Shown piece after piece: positions 45,268-51,107 of a DNA stretch of 51,107 nt; positions within the stretch are counted from its first letter, which is position 1, and each line of letters starts with the position of its first letter. This DNA is from Phallusia fumigata (taxonomy: Eukaryota; Chordata; Ascidiacea; Phlebobranchia; Ascidiidae). The position numbers were made by a program, and so were the translations under genes. The notes under the pieces are model-generated. The model was not told the origin of the DNA and searched no databases. It saw only the letters and a list, made by a program, of their open reading frames with translations. Where the stretch lies: positions 1 through 51,107 of the forward strand of contig QXVZ01020899.1 in assembly GCA_008931825.1 (NCBI GenBank), given 5' to 3'.

Positions 45268-46867
45268 AAACTAGTACACAATCTGTGTTTTACTCCTATA
45301 CACCACCAGTACCTCAAACCAGTAACGACGTACTCAATATTGGCTCATTTTTGCATGCAATATTACACGAAATTTTAACCACGTTCGATGTTTGTTGATT
45401 TCTAGTTTTACCTAGGTGTACAATTGTCTGTTGTAAAAATGTGTTTCGTTTCTTAGCGAATTTTTGCAGAATATATACAAAGTTACCAAACTGATTTATT
45501 TGTGGTTTGCCACATCGGAATAATTACAGTTCGTTCGGTTATTGTCGACAACGTAATTACAGTTTGGCGTGTTTTTATGATTTTAAATAACCGGTACACT
45601 ACAGTTAATTAGCATGACAAACAAATAAGACCATAGCATCTGATAACTCAACACTTAATCACAAATGTGCGAAAGGTATGATATCACAGAATGCTAATTA
45701 TAAGAAGGGAAACGACTTTGATTGGCTCATGGCTAGCAGAGCCAACACGTTTAATGCTCTGGTTGTACCACACAGTACAGTACGTATCATGTTGTGCGTA
45801 CCACGTAGCTCGTTGCGAAGCGCGAAAACCGTTCCATAAATTTCGCTGCGGCCCGTACCAATAGGGCTACCATATTTTCATCACATTTTTTCATCACAAT
45901 TTCAAAAGGAGGACATTTTGCTGCTAAAGAAGTTTATTAGGAGCTACTTTTTATGCACAAGGAAATCGAACGAAACAAATAAGTTATTTGACGTATTCCA
46001 GGCAAAAAATTACTAGTCAAATATTTTGGTCAAAAGATAGCAGTGAGGTACGGTTCGTATTGAGTTGTGGGTACCTCGTTGGGAAGGGTGTACCTTAACA
46101 TTTGGTGATTTTGCTGCGTACCGTGCCATGGGCGGCACTTACCCCTCCTGCAATCCCGAAAAATGTACATTAAAATTTATAAACGTGCTACAAAAATCTT
46201 ATGAATGAAAAAGTACTAAGGTAATAAAATTTGCCCCCTCTTGGAAAATTTTCTGCCGGCGCCCATGTACCGCAACGTACCGCACTGCCATCCTTGACCA
46301 GCAACAGTAACTGATAGGAATTGAAAGCAGCCGAACCATGGCAGACGAGACAAGAAAAAGGGAAAGGTTTTTGTGCGCGGGAAAGGCACAGGCATCTTCC
46401 TGGTTGTTTGGGCCGCTTGCAGCATAGAATAAAAGCAGTACCTTTGCGCATCAGCACTCAGCTGCAGTGAACATAGCTCTAGTTTGTAACACCTGCACTG
46501 TTATCTGAATGTCTGTGAGTTAGTTAAGATGTTATGATGTAATATGTGCAATCTAATGCAATTCATGTTTGAAGTCAACTTGAGTTGTCAACAACACGTT
46601 ACAGCAGCCAAGGAAGCTAAATGAAACAATACGTTGCATTTAATATTACCGCTAAAAGCGGAAAACTTAGAAATGCCGAAACTTCACCTTTCAACTTCGA
46701 ATAGATAGAATGACAAAGCAGTTTTGTTTATGACAAAGCCGTTTGTCCGTTGCTGAGTTTGTACAATAGCTGGTTTAATGGCGATAGGTTCCTTTGCGGT
46801 GCTGTAACTGTAACAGGCATCGAAGTAGGCTAGATAGACCAGCGTTTTACTAGTAAATGATACTAAA
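45268..46867. other. Intergenic spacer between reductase copies 2 and 3
   Basis: After a short 3' UTR alike to copy 1, the region is AT-rich to about 45700. A stretch at 45770-46400 has repeated GTACC-containing words and no recognisable gene. Open frames at 46188-46457 on the minus strand look like chance. The promoter of copy 3 should lie near the end. Confidence 0.35.
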
Positions 46868-49800
46868 ATGTTGATGTTTCGCAAGGTTTCAAATGCTAGC
46901 TGTCACAACTTGCTGTTCGTTTCTGTTAGTAATAGTATCTGCACCAAGCTATTGACAAAACTGAGTGTATCGGCAACGGTAAGAATGTCAGAGAAAAAGC
47001 ACCTTGATGTCAGCAGCCTCATTTCCAAGAAAGGGGAATTTGTGCGCAATGATGCTTCATTCAGAAACCACATTGAAAGTAAGTATATTTTGATGGCAAA
47101 CATAGGTTTGGTGTACATTTGAACAGAAACTAATCGATGCTTACGTTATGTTTGTAGAAGGAGGGGAGTTTCCACCAGAAAGTGGTCGATATCATCTCTA
47201 CGNGATAGGAATTAGGACGCTTGTTATCAAGCTTGTATTTATTGACATAAAAACAAAAAGCTATGAAATAGAATTATTGTGCTACGCACTTGAAAAATTC
47301 AAACGATGCACAGTTCGAAAACCACTGGTTGAGACGTAGTATTTAGTTCAACGATATACAACAAGCCTTACCAGTGGTGGTGCGAGCGTACAGCTGGCGC
47401 GCGATTAATTTTTCATGATGTAAAGTATGCAATCTTATGGAAATTAACAAAACGTTCCTTTCCTTCTTGTAAGACAAGGCCAAACAAGAACTATTACTAA
47501 AATCATGAGGCTTGCAGAACTGTTTATAATGGTTTGCGTTTTGCCAACGATATTTACTGCAAAAGAGACTTAAATCAGTACTTTAAGGAGATGAATTTTT
47601 TAGCATACTTATTAGCTTTTGAATAATATTTATTATTTATTCTATCAATATAAACAATTTATTAAACATTTATTGATTTTGTACAGCATTCTTCCCTAGT
47701 GGGGAATCCCCCGGTAAAAAAACCCTTGATTCTCATTTGTTTTTCGTTGTTCCTTTGTATGTCAAAGCGCAGTTATGCAACTAACTAAAAACTAAAAAAA
47801 TGTTGCCAATCACAATCACAGCCTGTTTCAATTGTTCTGCAGAATACACCGGGCGAATTACAGTGCCAGTCCTGTTCGACAAAACGGCGAAGAAAATTGT
47901 GAACAACGAATCGAGTGAAATCATCAGAATGTTCAACTGCGCTATGAATGAATCGTGCGCAAGCGACCAGCAGAGGGCGCTCGACTTTTACCCGGCTGAA
48001 CTGCGTGAAGAAATCGACGCTGTTAATGCCTGGGTTTACCCGTAAGTAGCCTGCTGTTGAAATACAACCAGAACTGCCTAGTTTAGTGGCCGAAGTTTTG
48101 AAAAAATAAAACGTTAAAAATCGGCGGTACTTAATTACAAGTAACAATTTCCAAGCTGCTCAATTCCAAAGCCATGCATGCACTTTGTGCATTAATATTT
48201 TTGTGTAGAATTTTACTGTACAACGTAATGGTTTCCAAACTACGCGTTAGTTTAACTTTAAGGGAAGCGGCGCGTTAACAAGAAAGTCTCACGAAAGGGA
48301 CATTTACACACAGTGCCCTTAATACAGCAAACAGGCCCAGTGGCCCTGAACGCACCGTTTTAAAAAACACTTACAAAATGTCACTTAGACAGGCTAATTG
48401 GTTAAATATGACTGCAAAAGGCAGGGTATTAATATGACACAAAACCTTTGAACTGTTACTACATGATACAATGAATTGTGGTCTTCCAAATGATTCAAAG
48501 TTGTTGTATTTTAGAAATATTAACAACGGGGTCTACCGCTGTGGCTTCGCTACATCACAAGAAGCGTACGACAAGGCAGTCCAAGATCTGTTCCAAAACC
48601 TAGAAAAGGTTTGTACACACACCATTGCATTGCGTCTTTGGTTGGTGCAGCCTATGATGCCAAAAATCTTGCATTTGAATTTACATGCTAAAATTGAAAC
48701 AGGCGGAAGAGATATTGTCAAAACAGCGATATCTGGTTGGAAATCGTCTCACTGAAGCCGATATACGTTTCTTCACTACGTTGATTCGCTTTGATCAAGT
48801 CTACCACGGTCATTTCAAGGTACAATGGCGTATTTTGTCATGATTGCGGATAATGTGTTGTTTTGCGAATTAAATGCTTTGCACTGAATGGTTGAAATAC
48901 AATTTGCTTTTAAATCTTTATTACTGGAAACTGTAAGACACACGTTTGCCTAGTGCAAGGTTTAATTTTTGCAAATTCAAGGTTTAAGTTTGCCTAAAAA
49001 AAGTTTAGTCATAATACCACCATGCAGTATCCATTAAAACACCTTTTAGTTTAAAACCTTTCACAACTTTTCTTACCTATGTTATACTTTCACAGTGCAA
49101 CAAGAAGCGCATCATAGATTACCCAAACATCTGGGCTTATCTGAGGGAACTTTACCAAATTCCTGCCTTTGGAGAAACAACCGACATGAATCACATCAGA
49201 AAGCACTACATGGTAATTTGATTGGTAAAATCTTAACTTGACACGTCAGGCAGCTACCTCAAGTCAGAATTTATTGTGACACATTTAGGCAAAACGACTA
49301 GTAAAAAGCGGCATAGTATTTACCATAGGTTTAAAGGTAAGTGTATTATTTAAAAACGACTTTACTGGTATTGTGCAGATTTGGTATTTAAACCCGTGAA
49401 ATAGATGTAACCTACCCAGTGGTAAAAGTGGAATAGTTTTCTTACCGGAACGGTTTGGTATTTGTTAAAACAACAACTGAGGCTATGTGACAATGAAAAC
49501 GACAATAAGACAAAATATTATAGAGATTACCAAGGGAATTTTAAAATTATCAAGGTATTTTATGATAGATTTATGGTTTTGTCGATACTTGCGACACCTT
49601 TGCGTTGAGACTTTTACCGTAACGCCGGCAACAATAATTCTTTTACCGGAACGGCGTTCCGGCTTACTTTCACCACTGTACCCACCCTGGACATTAAAAC
49701 AACACACAGGCAGTAATCCTTTCAGCCATTAACGCATTCTAAATGCTCCATTTTCTACGCATTAAAACCCGTTTGTTTTTTGCAGATGAGCCACCGCAAC

Positions 49801-49887
49801 ATCAATCCCCATGGAATTGTGAGTGTCGGTCCAGATCTTGACTTTAACGCACCGCATGACCGCAACGAGAAGTTCCCAGTTTCATAA
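46868..49887 (+). CDS. Glutathionyl-hydroquinone reductase copy 3, interrupted at an assembly N
   Basis: Seven of nine expected exons are seen: 46868-47078, 47158-47202 (cut), 47843-48041, 48515-48608, 48703-48819, 49096-49212, 49786-49887. The sequence runs [14 protein letters not shown] and breaks at the N at 47203, just before the catalytic CPWA motif. After the N comes intron-4-type DNA, so the rest of exon 2 and all of exons 3 and 4 are absent. The downstream exons are intact, with splice phases equal to copies 1 and 2, and end [19 protein letters not shown], then TAA after PVS. The first 40 residues look like a mitochondrial presequence, with an internal Met at 40. The intact reading frames suggest a living gene with missing assembly rather than a pseudogene, but a true deletion is possible. 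Confidence 0.85.
47203..47203. other. Single N that probably hides missing sequence
   Basis: The N splits exon 2 of reductase copy 3. The base before it belongs to exon 2 and the bases after it match a MITE found in intron 4 of copy 1. In copy 2 the skipped interval (rest of exon 2 to intron 4) is over 1 kb, so the true gap may be of that order. Confidence 0.7.
47204..47335. mobile_element. hAT-like MITE fragment after the N
   Basis: This matches the inner and right parts of the element at 37856-38068 in the same order, down to TTGAAAAATTCAAACGA and an end like CGAAAACCACTGG. It supports placing this DNA in intron 4 of the third reductase gene. Confidence 0.55.
47690..47750. mobile_element. 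hAT-like MITE end, reverse orientation
   Basis: ATTCTTCCCTAGTGGGGAA and the following CCCCCGG are the reverse complement of the conserved inner left part of the 18029 and 28498 elements. It lies in an intron of reductase copy 3. Confidence 0.4.
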
Positions 49888-51107
49888 ATTGGAAATACAG
49901 CACTCATTTCGTCCTAACCACATTTCACCTTCTAATGTGTAATTCCCAGAAACGATGTACATAACGTTTACACACTTTTGCATGTAGAAAGCGTCATAGG
50001 TTTACTAGCTTGTTCCACTAGATTTGCTTTAGAGATTGAAGGCACTTTGTTACCGGAATAATGCAAACAACAATTTTATTTCTAGTGATTTGCACAATAA
50101 ATTCCGTCCCATGTTCTGTGTAGTTGAGTTTTGGCAAAACGCCAGAAGTTTTGGGAAGTTGCATCCTGTGATTATGTGTTTATAAGGCGAAAAAATAGAT
50201 CAGTCGAAGAATAATCATAATACAGTTTGTGCGGCTAAGCTTATCTAACTGAATCTAGAGGTTAGTGGTGCATAACAACATTACGTCCTTAGTCTTACAT
50301 TGATGGCGCTGAATTCGGATGGCATTGATGGCGCAAACTCGAGTCAAAATATTTCAGCAAATCAGAAGAATGTTAGCAGAGCTGACTAAAGTTGGTAGTT
50401 TGGTAAAGGCCGACAATTTGTGAGCCAGCGAGTACGCCTGTAACAAGGATGGGGTAATGAGACGTGAAAAAAATGTGTTCCATTGGATATTCAACATGAA
50501 TGTTTCAAAATGGACAAGAACCAGTGGTGAAGAACTAAACCCAAGACAATTCAACGCGTCCGCGATTTGCCGTTTATTTTGACCGAGGTTTGAACGAGGA
50601 TATCGGATGGAGTTCAACATAAGCGTCAACCACAAAGTGCTACAAACCTGAAATACTTTCATGGAGGAGCGGACCGTTGCATCTCGTAGTTTCCAGGACT
50701 TCATGTTTAAAAATGCAAAGCGTGATTGGCAGCGTGTTTTACTACAGGCCCTTTTCAATGATAGCTATCAATCCAGTGATTCTTAACCTTGTGGTAATTG
50801 CCCATATGCGGGCGGGTAATGACCGGGTATCAGATGGATGATTAGCTACACCTGTTAGCTGAAAATAGCAATGTTTCATACTCAGCATGGCCGAACCAGC
50901 AGAGTAGATATTCGATTTTGGCAAATTGTGGGAAATAAAAATTTTGTCTGAGCAGAGTGGGTAGCAAAGTGCTGAGATCCACTGATTCAGTCTACCCTGC
51001 TGCGAAAACGTAATGGTCTTTCCTTCAGAGCGTTATTCAAGAGAAGCGACATTGCTGATAAACTTTTACTCCTGTAAAATCTTTTGCGAGTGTGCCAGGT
51101 CCCAGTA
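49888..51107. other. 3' flank of reductase copy 3 to the window end
   Basis: An AATAAA at 50096-50101, about 210 bases after the stop, is a plausible poly(A) signal. An open frame of 134 codons on the minus strand (50758-50354) has no recognisable motif. I see no other gene. Confidence 0.4.
50096..50101 (+). terminator. Candidate polyadenylation signal of reductase copy 3
   Basis: AATAAA lies about 210 bases after the stop codon of the third reductase gene, in T/G-rich surroundings. It is supported by position only. Confidence 0.4.

Noticed and set aside
50354..50758. Minus-strand 134-codon open frame near the window end
   Set aside because: It is the longest open frame outside genes, yet the translation shows no domain, signal peptide or repeat of known type. 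It might be an exon of a gene beyond the window, but this cannot be supported.
1..51107. CRISPR arrays, operons or prokaryotic mobile elements
   Set aside because: No regularly spaced repeats of that type and no prokaryotic gene organisation are present; the window is eukaryotic.

Overview
This window looks like nuclear DNA of an invertebrate chordate, most likely a tunicate of the Ciona type. It is AT-rich, every gene is cut by short GT-AG introns, genes are closely packed, and short MITE-like and tRNA-derived repeats are scattered through introns. The species call is an inference from style and gene content. I built the gene models by hand from translated exons. Each complete model closes in frame from start codon to stop codon; the model of the VioB-like gene leaves out one partly duplicated exon.

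Layout. (1) 309-1249, plus strand: the last two exons of the AMPK catalytic alpha subunit. (2) 12132-3875, minus strand: a complete NDRG-family gene of 394 codons, with a possible second first exon at 11211. (3) 15781-14047, minus strand: a six-exon gene for an unrecognised 204-residue protein ending in a PPxY motif. (4) 33143-17768, minus strand: a 20-exon gene for a secreted protein of about 1278 residues. It has a signal peptide, one thrombospondin type-1 domain, then a long region resembling bacterial VioB (iminophenyl-pyruvate/indole-pyruvate imine dimer synthase) that includes a ferritin-like metal-binding domain. (5) 36705-49887, plus strand: three tandem nine-exon genes for glutathionyl-hydroquinone reductases (ECM4/YqjG, Xi-class GST). 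Copies 1 and 2 are complete. Copy 3 lacks the catalytic-cysteine segment and two further exons at a single-N assembly join.

The most striking content is the TSP1-VioB-like fusion gene, beside and head-to-head with the hydroquinone reductase cluster. Both families are best known from microbes, and both act on aromatic or quinone-type chemistry in their known members. A functional link is only a hypothesis.

Assembly quality matters here. Single Ns at 16165 and 19941 each sit exactly at the border of two near-identical direct repeats (about 320 and 860 bp). This looks like two haplotypes placed end to end rather than real tandem duplication. The N at 47203 probably hides the missing part of the third reductase. 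Mobile DNA includes hAT-like MITEs with visible 8-bp target duplications, an 831-bp inverted-repeat element with a perfect 8-bp target duplication, and two tRNA-derived SINE copies.
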